A stretch of DNA of 64,000 nucleotides, taken from assembly GCA_040768445.1 (NCBI GenBank), contig JAXGMV010000001.1:1302001-1366000 (forward strand), in the 5' to 3' direction. Shown here one piece after another: positions 51,787 through 60,705 of this stretch; the first letter of the stretch is position 1; each line of letters begins with the position of its first letter. The DNA is from JAXGMV01 sp040768445. Lineage in GTDB: Bacteria > Chloroflexota > Anaerolineae > Anaerolineales > Anaerolineaceae. Made by a program: the position numbers and the translations under genes. Under the pieces are notes generated by a model, which did no database searches, was not told the origin of the DNA, and worked only from the letters and a program-made list of their open reading frames with translations.

Positions 51787-52896
51787 ATGACAAAAATTCT
51801 AATTCTTGGCGGTTACGGCGCAACAGGAAAGGTGTTGGCGTGGTACCTGTTGAAGTGGACTGCGGTAGAGGTTGTCCTTGCTGGCCGGAACCCTGACAAA
51901 GCCAAAGACCTTGTAGATCAGCTCAATGCTGAATTTGGTGCACGAAGGGCAGCTGTGATGAGGGTTGATGCCGCCCAACCGGGCATGCTGGAGAGCGCTT
52001 TAGCGGGTATTGATCTGCTGGTTGTTGCCTCACCAACCACAAGCAGCGCAGCCCTGGTGATTGATGCTGCCTTGAAGGCAAAGGTTGATTACCTGGACAT
52101 CCAGCTGAGTGCTGAAAAGCTGGCCTATCTTCAGAGCAGATCAGAAGCGATACGCCAATCGGGCTGCTGTTTTATTACCGAGGCTGGTTTTCACCCTGGC
52201 TTGCCGGCTGCGATGGTGCGGCATGCTGCCGGAAAATTGGAAAGCCTGGTCTCTGCTGATGTGTTCAGCTACCTCAATATCGGCCGTTCTGCACCTTACA
52301 CCGAAGCTGTAAATGAGCTTATGGAGACATTCAAACACTATGATGCCCGCGTTTACCGGGAGGGCAGCTGGACAAAATCCAATTCCTACCGCATGCAGAA
52401 AACCGACTTTGGCGGGGATATCGGCGTGCGTAACTGTTACCCGATGTATTTTGAGGAACTTGGGGGTTTACCTGCGTCAATCCCCTCTCTAATGCAAACC
52501 GGTTTCTATATGTCTGAGCTGCACCCGCTGCTGGATTGGGTGGTCACACCGGTGGTGCTCGCCGGCATCAAGCTCTTCCCAGTGAAGGGTATGGTGCCGC
52601 TTGGAAAGTTGATGTGGAACGCCATGTGCAGCCTGCCGAAGCCGCCGTACCGGGTGATACTGCAGCTGATGGCAGCAGGGCTCACTGCCGGGAAGCCAGC
52701 GGAATACAGGCTTGTCATCAGCCATGCCAATGGGTATGACCTCACTGCTATCCCGGTAGCTGCCTGCATCCTGCAGCTGTTGGACGGCACTGCTCGCAAG
52801 CCCGGCTTGTGGATGATGGGTTACCTGGTTGAGACAGACAGGCTGATGCGCGACATGACAGCAATGGGCGCAGATGTAGAAGAGTACCAACCGTAA
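51787..52896 (+). CDS. Saccharopine dehydrogenase-like NAD(P)-binding protein
   Basis: 369 residues. ILILGGYGATGKVLAWYLLK at the N-terminus is a Rossmann GxxGxxG site. Then VVLAGRNPDKAKDLVD, DLLVVASPTTSSAALVIDAA and KVDYLDIQLSAEKLAYLQ follow the saccharopine dehydrogenase NADP-binding pattern. The C-terminal half is hydrophobic around LHPLLDWVVTPVVLAGIKLF, as in membrane-associated trans-acting reductase relatives. It need not be part of lysine metabolism despite lying next to lysA. Confidence 0.85.
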   Translation: MTKILILGGYGATGKVLAWYLLKWTAVEVVLAGRNPDKAKDLVDQLNAEFGARRAAVMRVDAAQPGMLESALAGIDLLVVASPTTSSAALVIDAALKAKVDYLDIQLSAEKLAYLQSRSEAIRQSGCCFITEAGFHPGLPAAMVRHAAGKLESLVSADVFSYLNIGRSAPYTEAVNELMETFKHYDARVYREGSWTKSNSYRMQKTDFGGDIGVRNCYPMYFEELGGLPASIPSLMQTGFYMSELHPLLDWVVTPVVLAGIKLFPVKGMVPLGKLMWNAMCSLPKPPYRVILQLMAAGLTAGKPAEYRLVISHANGYDLTAIPVAACILQLLDGTARKPGLWMMGYLVETDRLMRDMTAMGADVEEYQP

Positions 52897-52914
52897 TTAT
52901 TCCGTTGACGTCTT

Positions 52915-53568
52915 TTATACCCTGTAATAATGCTTCAAGAACGCTGCCGCTTTTTTTGCCAGCGCTAAACGGCAGCTGTTGAGCTGGCTTTCTGCGAATG
53001 CCAGCATCTCAGGCTGGCTGCCTGATACTGTGAAGTACCTGCTGAAACAATCCAGCACGTGACCGCACACCACCCGGTTACATTCCGGCGAGGGGCTGCC
53101 TTTATGCAGGTAAACAATCTCAGGCACTAAAAGAAGCAGTTTTGTGATTTGTTTTTCTCTGTCGGGATAGGCATGCATGAGCTTCCACAAGTTACCGACC
53201 GTATTGGCAGATGTGATCATATTGTCCGATTCAACCAGTGCAAGATAGTCTGGTAAATGCTGCTCAAATTTCTTCTCTGTGTCGGCCATAAAAAGGTTTG
53301 ACAGGGTGATGATTGCTCCCCACTTGATGAAGTTATTACTGCTTTTCGTCAGAGATGCCAGTAAGTCAAAGTGCGGCAGAAGGACGTCAGGCTGCAGTTC
53401 ACTGACCGCGCGGATGACTTTTTCCGCTTTGAATTTCAGGCTTCCCCTGTCAGACTGCATGATTGCCAGCAGTTCGTTAATTAGTTCAGGCTGTTCAGCT
53501 GCCTCATTGACCAGGAGATCGAACGCCTGTTTATCATTAAGCCTCTCTGCCAGCTCACTATGATCCAT
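52915..53568 (-). CDS. HEAT-repeat-like helical protein
   Basis: 217 residues, all-helical pattern. It contains repeated units of about 35 residues such as KAEKVIRAVSELQPDVLLPH, FIKWGAIITLSNLFMADTEK and ANTVGNLWKLMHAYPDREKQ. HEAT-type solenoids bind proteins or nucleic acid; no catalytic residue is seen. ATG 53568 has TATGGAGGTCAT upstream, so I prefer it to ATG 53598, which lies before the ribosome site. Confidence 0.65.
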   Translation of the reverse strand: MDHSELAERLNDKQAFDLLVNEAAEQPELINELLAIMQSDRGSLKFKAEKVIRAVSELQPDVLLPHFDLLASLTKSSNNFIKWGAIITLSNLFMADTEKKFEQHLPDYLALVESDNMITSANTVGNLWKLMHAYPDREKQITKLLLLVPEIVYLHKGSPSPECNRVVCGHVLDCFSRYFTVSGSQPEMLAFAESQLNSCRLALAKKAAAFLKHYYRV

Positions 53569-53699
53569 ATGACCTCCATATGTCCGAGAACACCACACAA
53601 TATATCTAACCTAAATGATGCGTTGTTAATCAATAGAATACCAGCGACCACCTGTGAATTCAACTGGTTTTTCCAGTTGATTTAACTTACATTTTTTTA

Positions 53700-53727
53700 T
53701 TGACACATATATTTGCGGTTGTATACT
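53700..53727 (+). promoter_or_regulatory. Promoter of the zinc-ribbon protein gene
   Basis: TTGACA (53700-53705), a 16-nt spacer and TATACT (53722-53727), 37 nt before ATG 53765. Confidence 0.7.
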
Positions 53728-53764
53728 GGACGTATAGAGAACTTGATTACTGCAGGAGGCAGCT

Positions 53765-54514
53765 ATGGCATCATTTACCAGAAAACCAAACTACGATATC
53801 CGCAATGATGGCGCTGGACCCTATTGTGTGTTTTATTGTGACATTTGTTCACGCGAATTCCGCAGCCAGCCGGACGTGATCAATACGGTCACCCAGGATT
53901 TAGGAAAGCAGGCGCTTGGAGGTCTGCTCAGAAGGGTGCCGCTGGTTGGCAATATTGCCGCAGATAATGTTGTAGGCGAAGATGCGCGTTACAGTTACAA
54001 GATGACGTCAGCACAAATTGACAAAGCCTGGGAGCAGGTGCAGGTGCACTTCAGAGAGTGCCCAACCTGCGGCAGGGTGGTATGCCTCTCTGATTTCGAT
54101 ACCCAAAGCGGTTTCTGCCAGGAAGACAGCCCGCGAACAGAGGAGATTGCCGAATCACGCGGGGCACAGGCAGGCGCAGCCATTAAGGGCTTTGCAGATG
54201 CATTTGGATTGGGCAGTGTGATTAAGAAAGCCGAGGACGCCATGCAAACCGCTCAGACCAGCCTGGCTAAATGTCCGAAATGCGGCAATGTAGCTGCTGC
54301 CGGTACGAAATTCTGCCCGGAATGCGGCACAGTGATGACCCAGCCGGCAACTGACATCTGCCCGAACTGCGGCGCAGAAGTGCACGGCGCAAAATTCTGC
54401 CCCGAGTGCGGCACGAAAATTGAACGGGCACCGCAGGTTTTCCGCTGCCCCAACTGCGGGGCTGAGACAAAAGGTGCGAAATTTTGCCCGGAATGCGGGA
54501 CAAAGATCGGTTGA
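53765..54514 (+). CDS. Multi-zinc-ribbon protein
   Basis: 249 residues with five pairs of cysteine knuckles. The N-terminal part has YCDICSREFRS and FRECPTCGRVVCLSDF. The C-terminal third has three near-identical ribbons of the type KCPKCGNVAAAGTKFCPECG, CPNCGAEVHGAKFCPECGTK and CPNCGAETKGAKFCPECGTK. The middle is an alanine-rich helix. Each ribbon should bind one zinc ion. A DNA-, RNA- or protein-binding role is possible; no enzyme motif. CAGGAGGCAGCT precedes the ATG. Confidence 0.8.
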   Translation: MASFTRKPNYDIRNDGAGPYCVFYCDICSREFRSQPDVINTVTQDLGKQALGGLLRRVPLVGNIAADNVVGEDARYSYKMTSAQIDKAWEQVQVHFRECPTCGRVVCLSDFDTQSGFCQEDSPRTEEIAESRGAQAGAAIKGFADAFGLGSVIKKAEDAMQTAQTSLAKCPKCGNVAAAGTKFCPECGTVMTQPATDICPNCGAEVHGAKFCPECGTKIERAPQVFRCPNCGAETKGAKFCPECGTKIG

Positions 54515-54541
54515 GCCAGATTTAACGTTTGTTAAGTATTC

Positions 54542-54577
54542 AGCATGGCTGGCGGCGTATTCTACACCAGCCATGCT
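54542..54577. terminator. Hairpin between convergent genes
   Basis: Perfect 11-bp arms AGCATGGCTGG (54542-54552) and CCAGCCATGCT (54567-54577) with a 14-nt loop, between the zinc-ribbon and flavodoxin genes. The T tract is weak on both sides. Confidence 0.5.
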
Positions 54578-54590
54578 CTTACGTGTACGG

Positions 54591-55082
54591 TCAGCCTAAG
54601 TGAAGGGCTGCAAGAACTTCAGCAGCCCAGCTGGCAGCATGTTCCAGTTCACCGTCTTTGAGCGGCCCTTCAGACGCCGTCACAATATACCATTCTGCTG
54701 GAACGACCAACTCAGCGCCCTTTCTCTGCAGGGTTTTCGCCAGCGGTTCGGCCGCATAACCGAACAACTTCACCATGAAGGTCAAAAATTTGTTGTTTAC
54801 TTCAGCCACTGAGACACGTGTATCAAAGGCGGCAGCCTTTTTGCCTTTCAGTGCACCACCAGGCACGCCAGCCAGCAGCTTTGTAATGTCGGGTGTTGGG
54901 CGAAATGCGCGTGTGGGTGATCCGGCGATCAGCAGGTCATACTCGCTCAACTGCGCAGGTGTAAGTGTACTGGAGCGTGCCAGGGTAGTTTCGCAGCCCG
55001 CCTTTAATTCCTCAGCAATGGATTGAGCTATTTTTTCTGTGTTACCAAAAAATGAATCGTAAAAAATAATTGCTTTGGTCAT
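54591..55082 (-). CDS. Flavodoxin family protein
   Basis: 163 residues. AIIFYDSFFGNTEKIAQSIA is the FMN phosphate loop, LIAGSPTRAFRPTPDITKLL and KGKKAAAFDTRVSVAEVNNK the later FMN-contacting loops. The protein is slightly longer than classic electron-transfer flavodoxins and resembles the flavodoxin/nitric-oxide-synthase-like group. An AAGGATACTCC ribosome site supports the start. Confidence 0.88.
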   Translation of the reverse strand: MTKAIIFYDSFFGNTEKIAQSIAEELKAGCETTLARSSTLTPAQLSEYDLLIAGSPTRAFRPTPDITKLLAGVPGGALKGKKAAAFDTRVSVAEVNNKFLTFMVKLFGYAAEPLAKTLQRKGAELVVPAEWYIVTASEGPLKDGELEHAASWAAEVLAALHLG

Positions 55083-55341
55083 GGAGTATCCTTTCCTATG
55101 AATTTATCCTTGTTACATTATAAAATGAATTCTCTGACTGGCGAAGGGAAATCAATTACAAGAATAAGTTCAAGAATAAGTTCCTTATTGAATTGAAGGT
55201 TTTTCTGCAATACAATGAATACAGTATCTTGGAGGCAGGGCACCATCTGTCTACCATGAATGTTTAACTATTGATCCAAATCACTATCAAGCGAGTTTAC
55301 ATAATTACGGCATCGCAGCTCGTGCAACCAGGAGGTATGCC

Positions 55342-56409
55342 ATGTCTCGCGGATTATGTGGTGTAATAGCGATCCTGCTTTTATTCAGCGCAGCATGTTC
55401 GCTGCCATCCATGGCAAAACCGATGTCAGAAGAAGAGGCTGTGCAGGCTACGGTTTCATATATGATGACCAATGCTGCAACAGCAGGCCTGCCTGCTATA
55501 AGCACCCCTACCAAGCTGTCACCTTATTCAGTGCCGACAAATACATCACAGTCCCAGACAACGGCTGTGCCCCTGGCAACCACTATACCGCCATCGACTG
55601 CAACAGTTACCGTTACACAAAACACGACACCCTGTAACCTGGCTGAGTTTGTTTTGGATGTGAATTATCCGGATGGCACAGAGGTGATTGGCGGTACTGC
55701 GTTTACCAAGACCTGGCGATTGATGAATGCCGGCACCTGCACCTGGACCAGCGCTTATTCTTTAGTCTTTTATGATGGAGCACAGATGAACGGTCCGCTC
55801 ACCCAGCCGCTGCCAGGGACTGTATCACCTGGACAGACGGCAGACATCTCCGTTAAGCTGACAGCACCTGCTTCACCAAACACCTATACCGGCTACTGGA
55901 AATTGCGCGACTCCAACGGTGAAGTCTTTGGTCTGGCATCCGGTGCTTTCTGGGTGGAGATTAAATCGATGCTGGTCACTGTCAAACCTCCCATAGTCGG
56001 TAACTGGCCAACTGTCAAGCAAGGCGATTCTGGCCCATTAATTGCTGCTCTGCAGCTCTTATTGCGTTTTAACGGCCAAACACTTTCAGTCGATGGACAA
56101 TATGGCCTGCAGACAAGGCTGGCGGTGGGAGGTTTTCAGACCCAGACAGGGCTGACATCTGATGGTGTTGTAGGTCCAAAAACCTGGGCAAAACTAGTTT
56201 CTGGCGCACAGCTTGCCCAGGGCATCAACAATGAATCCACGCGCGCTCTGCAGGTGCTGTTAAGAGAGAAATATGATTACGATATTGATGCTGATGGTGT
56301 CTTTGGCCCGGCTACTAAAAATGCCGTCATTGACTTTCAAAAATCTGTGAATATGACGCCGGATGGTGTGGTTACACCTTTAGTCTGGCAGGCATTAATC
56401 AGCAATTAA
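55342..56409 (+). CDS. Lipoprotein with NBR1-type Ig-like domain and two peptidoglycan-binding repeats
   Basis: 355 residues. The lipobox is LFSAACS (C19). A T/S/P-rich linker runs to about residue 95. The NBR1/FW-type Ig-like domain (about 97-210) contains GGTAFTKTWRLMNAGTCTWT and YTGYWKLRDSNGEVFG. Two PG_binding_1 repeats follow, the first starting WPTVKQGDSGPLIAALQ and the second INNESTRALQVLLREKYDYD. It is probably anchored to the membrane and binds peptidoglycan or glycans. This architecture is common in Anaerolineae. CAGGAGGTATGCC lies upstream. Confidence 0.88.
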   Translation: MSRGLCGVIAILLLFSAACSLPSMAKPMSEEEAVQATVSYMMTNAATAGLPAISTPTKLSPYSVPTNTSQSQTTAVPLATTIPPSTATVTVTQNTTPCNLAEFVLDVNYPDGTEVIGGTAFTKTWRLMNAGTCTWTSAYSLVFYDGAQMNGPLTQPLPGTVSPGQTADISVKLTAPASPNTYTGYWKLRDSNGEVFGLASGAFWVEIKSMLVTVKPPIVGNWPTVKQGDSGPLIAALQLLLRFNGQTLSVDGQYGLQTRLAVGGFQTQTGLTSDGVVGPKTWAKLVSGAQLAQGINNESTRALQVLLREKYDYDIDADGVFGPATKNAVIDFQKSVNMTPDGVVTPLVWQALISN

Positions 56410-56435
56410 CCGAATCAACCAAAAGTATTAGGATG

Positions 56436-56472
56436 ATCTCCTGCCTGTTCAAAAACAGGCGGGAGATTTATT
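56436..56472 (+). terminator. Terminator of the PG-binding lipoprotein gene
   Basis: ATCTCCTGCCTGT (56436-56448) pairs with ACAGGCGGGAGAT (56455-56467) with one wobble, then TTATTG. Confidence 0.75.
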
Positions 56473-56503
56473 GTGGTGACAATTACAGGATTATAATTTG
56501 CGC

Positions 56504-57736
56504 ATGGCTCCCAATCCGTGGATAACAGCAGTCATCGTGATGGTCACATTCGCGGGCATTGCGGTTGGGCGCTACCCGATCATTAAATCAAACCGCACAA
56601 CCATCTCCCTGATGGGCGTCGCCACCCTGATCCTGTTCAGGCAGATCCAATTTGACGACATTCCCACTTACCTTGATTTCAACACCCTGATCCTGCTGTT
56701 CAGTATGATGATCATCAACGCCAATCTCAAGCTGGCGGGCTTTTTCACTTATGCCGGACAGGCACTGGTCAAATATGCGAAGACACCGCGTGTACTGCTG
56801 GCTGTTGAAATTGCATTAGCGGGCATCCTTTCAGCGCTTTTCCTGAACGACACTATTTGCCTGATGTTCACACCACTGGTGATCAGCCTGACAGACCGCT
56901 TGAAGCGTAATCCGCTGCCCTACCTGATTGGCCTGGCAACCGCTTCTAATGTTGGGTCAACCGCCACGCTAACTGGTAACCCTCAAAATATGATTGTCGG
57001 TATTGCATCCGGTATCCGTTACCTTGACTTTACCCTGGCGCTATTACCAGTCGCACTGTCCGGATTGGCCGTGATCTGGCTGGTGCTGATCTGGATTTAT
57101 CCCCATGAATTTCAACGTGAACGCCTGGCTGTGGTGGAACAAGCCGCTGATGAACCAATCACCAGGCCGTTGTTGATCAAGACACTGGTAATCACCGCCG
57201 GACTGCTGGTTGCTTTTCTGGCTGGCGCATCGATTGCCCTGGCTTCGTTTATTGCCGCCAGCATCCTGTTGGTCACACGCCGCCACCAGCCGCAAACCGT
57301 TTTTGCTGAATTTGACTGGAGTCTGCTGGTGTTCTTTTCAGGTTTATTTATTGTCAGCGGGTCGTTGGAGACCAGCGGCGTGACCACCAGCCTGGTTGAC
57401 CTGAATGCGCTGGCACAGCGGGCTGATATCTGGAACCTCACTGCACTGTCTGCTGTGTTGAGCAACCTTGTCTCAAATGTGCCGGCAGTTCTGTTGCTGC
57501 GGCCGTTGGTGAGCAGCATGGCTGACCAGACTGGCGGCTGGCTGACCCTGGCAGCATCGTCCACGCTGGCCGGCAACCTGACCCTGTTGGGCTCAGTTGC
57601 CAACTTGATTGTGGCAGAGAGCGCTTCACGCTGGCGGGTTGTGATCAGCTTTTGGGAGTACACACGTGCTGGTATCATCATCACTTTGGTGACCCTTTTG
57701 ATGGCAGCCGGTTGGCTGAGCCTGGGTTTGTATTGA
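56504..57736 (+). CDS. ArsB/CitM-type anion permease (SLC13-like)
   Basis: About 410 residues with ten to twelve membrane helices. FNTLILLFSMMIINANLKLA, ILSALFLNDTICLMFTPLVI and ASNVGSTATLTGNPQNMIVG are the conserved blocks of the ArsB/NhaD/CitM superfamily (two-fold inverted repeat). The second repeat has NLVSNVPAVLLLRPLV and LTLLGSVANLIVAESAS. The substrate could be arsenite, citrate or another anion; not resolved from sequence. The start is uncertain by two codons (TTG 56498 or ATG 56504). Confidence 0.88.
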   Translation: MAPNPWITAVIVMVTFAGIAVGRYPIIKSNRTTISLMGVATLILFRQIQFDDIPTYLDFNTLILLFSMMIINANLKLAGFFTYAGQALVKYAKTPRVLLAVEIALAGILSALFLNDTICLMFTPLVISLTDRLKRNPLPYLIGLATASNVGSTATLTGNPQNMIVGIASGIRYLDFTLALLPVALSGLAVIWLVLIWIYPHEFQRERLAVVEQAADEPITRPLLIKTLVITAGLLVAFLAGASIALASFIAASILLVTRRHQPQTVFAEFDWSLLVFFSGLFIVSGSLETSGVTTSLVDLNALAQRADIWNLTALSAVLSNLVSNVPAVLLLRPLVSSMADQTGGWLTLAASSTLAGNLTLLGSVANLIVAESASRWRVVISFWEYTRAGIIITLVTLLMAAGWLSLGLY

Positions 57737-57831
57737 TAAAATTTTCACTGAATTTTAATAATTGCAGGATACTTAATCTCAGCACAGAAGATCGATAATT
57801 ATTACTCATCCCATTACTTTCCCGGTGCATC

Positions 57832-59118
57832 ATGAAAGAGACCCCTTTTATTCGCAGGCTGATTGACTTTTTTGGGTTGAAGCGCAACATGACCGCCTTG
57901 CTGGCAATGGTCATTCTGGTTGGGCTGGGCGAAAAAATGGCCGAGCGCTTCCTGCCGCTGTACCTGGTGGCACTGGGAGGCGGCGCTTTCTCCATTGGGC
58001 TGTTGAACGGGCTGGACAACCTGTTGAGTGCCCTGTATTCCTTCCCGGGTGGTTATGCCAGCGACCGGCTCGGCCCCAAGCGGTCGCTATTGCTGTTTAA
58101 TCTGATCGCTATGGCAGGCTTTGTCGTCGTCATCATCTTCCCCTATTGGCAGGCGGTAATCCTGGGGTCAATTTTGTTTATCTCCTGGACAGCGATCTCC
58201 CTGCCGGCGACGATGGATATGGTTTCAAGCGTCCTGCCGAAGAACAAACGTACCATGGGCGTCTCCATGCACTCATTCGTGCGACGCATTCCCATGGCGC
58301 TTGGCCCGGTTATTGGCGGCGTGCTGATCGGTGCTTTTGGCGAGAACAAGGGCATCCGCATGGCTTTCATTGCCGCACTTGTTCTGGCCGGTGCGGCGCT
58401 GGTACTGCAGCAGAAATTCATCCAGGATACGCGCACGCCAAAGAAATTGACCGGCGAGAAACGAGCGTACGGCTTTTCACTGCTCAGCCCGGCGCTGCGT
58501 AACCTGCTGCTTTCGGATATCCTGATCCGCTTTTGTGAACAAATCCCTTATGCCTTTGTGGTAATCTGGTGCGTCAGCATCAACAAGATCACACCGCTGC
58601 AGTTTGGCTTGCTGACGACGATTGAAATGGTCACTGCCATGCTGGTTTACATTCCCGTCGCCTACCTGGCAGACAAAACAACCAAGAAACCATTTGTTGC
58701 CATCACCTTCTTCAATTTCACCCTCTTTCCTCTGGTCCTGCTGGTTTCACGCTCCTTCTGGATGATGGTGCTTGCCTTTGTGGTGCGCGGTCTCAAGGAG
58801 TTCGGTGAACCCACCCGCAAAGCGCTAATCATGGACCTGGCGCCGGAGGATCGAAAAGCCGGTACCTTTGGTTTCTACTACCTGGTGCGGGATATCGTTG
58901 TGTCGCTGGCAGCCTTCGGCGGCGCATTGTTGTGGGATCCCTCCTCCATGCAGAAAATCACAGAAACAGTGGGTTTTGGCGCATCACTGCTGCCCTTCTT
59001 TGAGCGGTTTGCTTCACCGCAAACCAACCTGATCACCGCTGCGGTATTTGGGTTGGCAGGCACGCTTTACTTCATCCTGTTTGGCAGGGATCTCGGCAGA
59101 AAAGAAAGCCAGGAGTAG
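57832..59118 (+). CDS. MFS transporter
   Basis: 428 residues, twelve membrane helices. LYSFPGGYASDRLGPKRSLL is the loop 2-3 motif, MVSSVLPKNKRTMGVSMHSF and LGPVIGGVLIGAFGENKGIR cover helices 5-6, and GLKEFGEPTRKALIMDLAPE is a conserved part of the second half. The substrate is unknown. No Shine-Dalgarno sequence is visible. It lies 95 nt after the anion permease gene. Confidence 0.87.
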   Translation: MKETPFIRRLIDFFGLKRNMTALLAMVILVGLGEKMAERFLPLYLVALGGGAFSIGLLNGLDNLLSALYSFPGGYASDRLGPKRSLLLFNLIAMAGFVVVIIFPYWQAVILGSILFISWTAISLPATMDMVSSVLPKNKRTMGVSMHSFVRRIPMALGPVIGGVLIGAFGENKGIRMAFIAALVLAGAALVLQQKFIQDTRTPKKLTGEKRAYGFSLLSPALRNLLLSDILIRFCEQIPYAFVVIWCVSINKITPLQFGLLTTIEMVTAMLVYIPVAYLADKTTKKPFVAITFFNFTLFPLVLLVSRSFWMMVLAFVVRGLKEFGEPTRKALIMDLAPEDRKAGTFGFYYLVRDIVVSLAAFGGALLWDPSSMQKITETVGFGASLLPFFERFASPQTNLITAAVFGLAGTLYFILFGRDLGRKESQE

Positions 59119-59276
59119 CGCTGCCCTGTGAGCCAGTGCAACTACAGAAACAATTATTATATGGCGGTGAGTGTGTGTAAATAGTGGAAGGGTGCCAGTG
59201 TCGATGAACCCGTAAGTTTGACCAGGCTGAAATAATCGGCGGTATACTAACCTAAACAACTGAAAGGCGGTTGAAG

Positions 59277-59813
59277 ATGATGCAAAAATTGATCGAACTG
59301 GCTAAGAAGGAATATTCTGCTAAGAAGCGTTTCACAGCGCTATTCTTTGAGGCAATCTTTTTCCTGGTCATCCTGCCCTTTCTGTTGGTATGGTTTGGCG
59401 GCGCTGTCGACCGTTGGCTGCTCCTGCCTGGCTTGAGAGCAGGGGTTTTCAACCTTCTGCTGGGCGTTCCGGTAATCCTTGCCGGCTGGCTGTTTGCCAT
59501 CTGGTCGATCTATGTGCAGTTTACCATTGGACGGGGTACACCGATCCCGGTGATGGCGACCCAGGAGTTGATCATCCAGCCGCCTTATTCTTACACCCGA
59601 AACCCGATGGCTCTGGGGGCGATTGTGATGTACACTGGCGTGTGCATACTGGTTGGTTCGATTGGCTCCTTTTTACTGGTAGTAATGGGTGCTTCTGCTT
59701 TGTTGACCTATATTCACACCTTCGAAGAGCAAGAGATGGTTCTGCGATTTGGCAACCCCTACCTTGAGTACAGACGGCAGACACCGTTCTTCATCCCACG
59801 TTTTAAGCAATAA
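59277..59813 (+). CDS. ICMT/PEMT-type membrane methyltransferase, third copy
   Basis: 178 residues from ATG 59277. Four or five membrane helices carry the signature PPYSYTRNPMALGAIVMYTG, the Y-T-R-N-P version of the isoprenylcysteine-methyltransferase-like SAM-binding motif. It ends with EEQEMVLRFGNPYLEYRRQT. It differs from the tandem pair at 17796-19212, which have R-H-P. GAAAGGCGG precedes the start; TTG 59271 is a less likely alternative. Confidence 0.85.
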   Translation: MMQKLIELAKKEYSAKKRFTALFFEAIFFLVILPFLLVWFGGAVDRWLLLPGLRAGVFNLLLGVPVILAGWLFAIWSIYVQFTIGRGTPIPVMATQELIIQPPYSYTRNPMALGAIVMYTGVCILVGSIGSFLLVVMGASALLTYIHTFEEQEMVLRFGNPYLEYRRQTPFFIPRFKQ

Positions 59814-59814
59814 A

Positions 59815-59840
59815 AAAGCAGGGATGTCAGTCCCTGCTTT
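59815..59840. terminator. Bidirectional terminator
   Basis: Perfect 10-bp stem AAAGCAGGGA (59815-59824) / TCCCTGCTTT (59831-59840), loop TGTCAG. It is preceded by an A run, so it has a T run on the minus strand as well. It ends the methyltransferase gene and the convergent membrane-protein gene. Confidence 0.8.
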
Positions 59841-59860
59841 CAACTTGATTATGACATTGT

Positions 59861-60325
59861 TTAATTGTGCTTATCTTCATACAGGTAACTGGCGATAAAG
59901 ACCACGGCAGGCATTACAACCACAGCTACCAGCGCAAACCACAGGGCATCATCACTCAGCCGCGGCAGGCTGCCACTGTCAGCAAAGGATACCCACATCA
60001 GCAGGGCGTATGCCAATATGCCGGAGATTACGTAGGCACGAAAACCAGAACGATCCCTCAAGAGTTTTAAGCGTTCATCTCTCTCAGTGTTTACGAGACG
60101 AGCCACCGCCTGGGGGTCAGACGCTGTAAGCCGGTATTTTATTATTCGCCCGACGCCAATGCCGATAAATAGCAGACCAAGTGCGGTAATAATGCGCAGG
60201 TTGAAGGATGGATTGCTGATGACGCCTGTCAAGATGATGCCGACCACGGCAGTGACGATGCCTGCACCGATCATGTAATAGCCAGGTTTTTGCTGTTTTT
60301 TGATGTAGTCGATGTGATTATTCAT
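59861..60325 (-). CDS. Membrane protein paired with XRE regulator
   Basis: 154 residues with four hydrophobic helices in two pairs (YYMIGAGIVTAVVGIILTGV, IITALGLLFIGIGVGRIIKY, then two more near the C-terminus). It matches the pattern of small DUF2178-like proteins encoded behind short XRE regulators; the annotation is tentative. ATG 60325 is preceded by GAAGAGGCTATTA and overlaps the stop of the regulator by 8 nt, so translation is coupled. An upstream ATG at 60376 is unlikely. Confidence 0.7.
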   Translation of the reverse strand: MNNHIDYIKKQQKPGYYMIGAGIVTAVVGIILTGVISNPSFNLRIITALGLLFIGIGVGRIIKYRLTASDPQAVARLVNTERDERLKLLRDRSGFRAYVISGILAYALLMWVSFADSGSLPRLSDDALWFALVAVVVMPAVVFIASYLYEDKHN

Positions 60326-60530
60326 TAATAGCCTCTTCTTTTGAAAATATGAATACGTCCTCAATTGAAAGTTCAAATAATCTTGCCAGGCGGTACGCTA
60401 AAAGAATGGATGGGTTGTAGCGTCCGCGCTCAAGCGAGATGATGGTCTGGCGGGATACGCCAACCAGGTCCGCCAGCTCCTGTTGGGTCATGTTTTTCTT
60501 CAATCTCAAAATTTCCAGTTGATTATCCAT
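60318..60530 (-). CDS. XRE family HTH regulator, short form
   Basis: 70 residues, a single helix-turn-helix domain: LRLKKNMTQQELADLVGVSR, then QTIISLERGRYNPSILLAYR and LARLFELSIEDVF. Short XRE proteins of this type form a two-gene unit with a membrane protein, as here. The promoter at 60563-60590 has consensus elements, and a palindrome between promoter and gene is a likely operator. Confidence 0.9.
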   Translation of the reverse strand: MDNQLEILRLKKNMTQQELADLVGVSRQTIISLERGRYNPSILLAYRLARLFELSIEDVFIFSKEEAINE

Positions 60531-60542
60531 AGCACCTCATAT

Positions 60543-60590
60543 TGTAAAGCTTACTTTACATTATTATAACAAATGCCAGGGAAATGTCAA
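60543..60590 (-). promoter_or_regulatory. Promoter and operator of the XRE-membrane protein operon
   Basis: On the minus strand TTGACA (60585-60590), a 16-nt spacer and TATAAT (60563-60568). A perfect inverted repeat TGTAAAG (60543-60549), CTTA, CTTTACA (60554-60560) lies just downstream of the -10 over the start region. A further half-site CTTTACA occurs at 60596-60602. Confidence 0.7.
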
Positions 60591-60705
60591 GTGTGCTTTA
60601 CATATGTTAATCATATTGTTCGTGGAATAATGTCATACCAAGCTGTGTCTGCTACAATCAAGTGGGAACAATAACTTGTCTGCTTCCTGAATGGAGTGAG
60701 TGATC

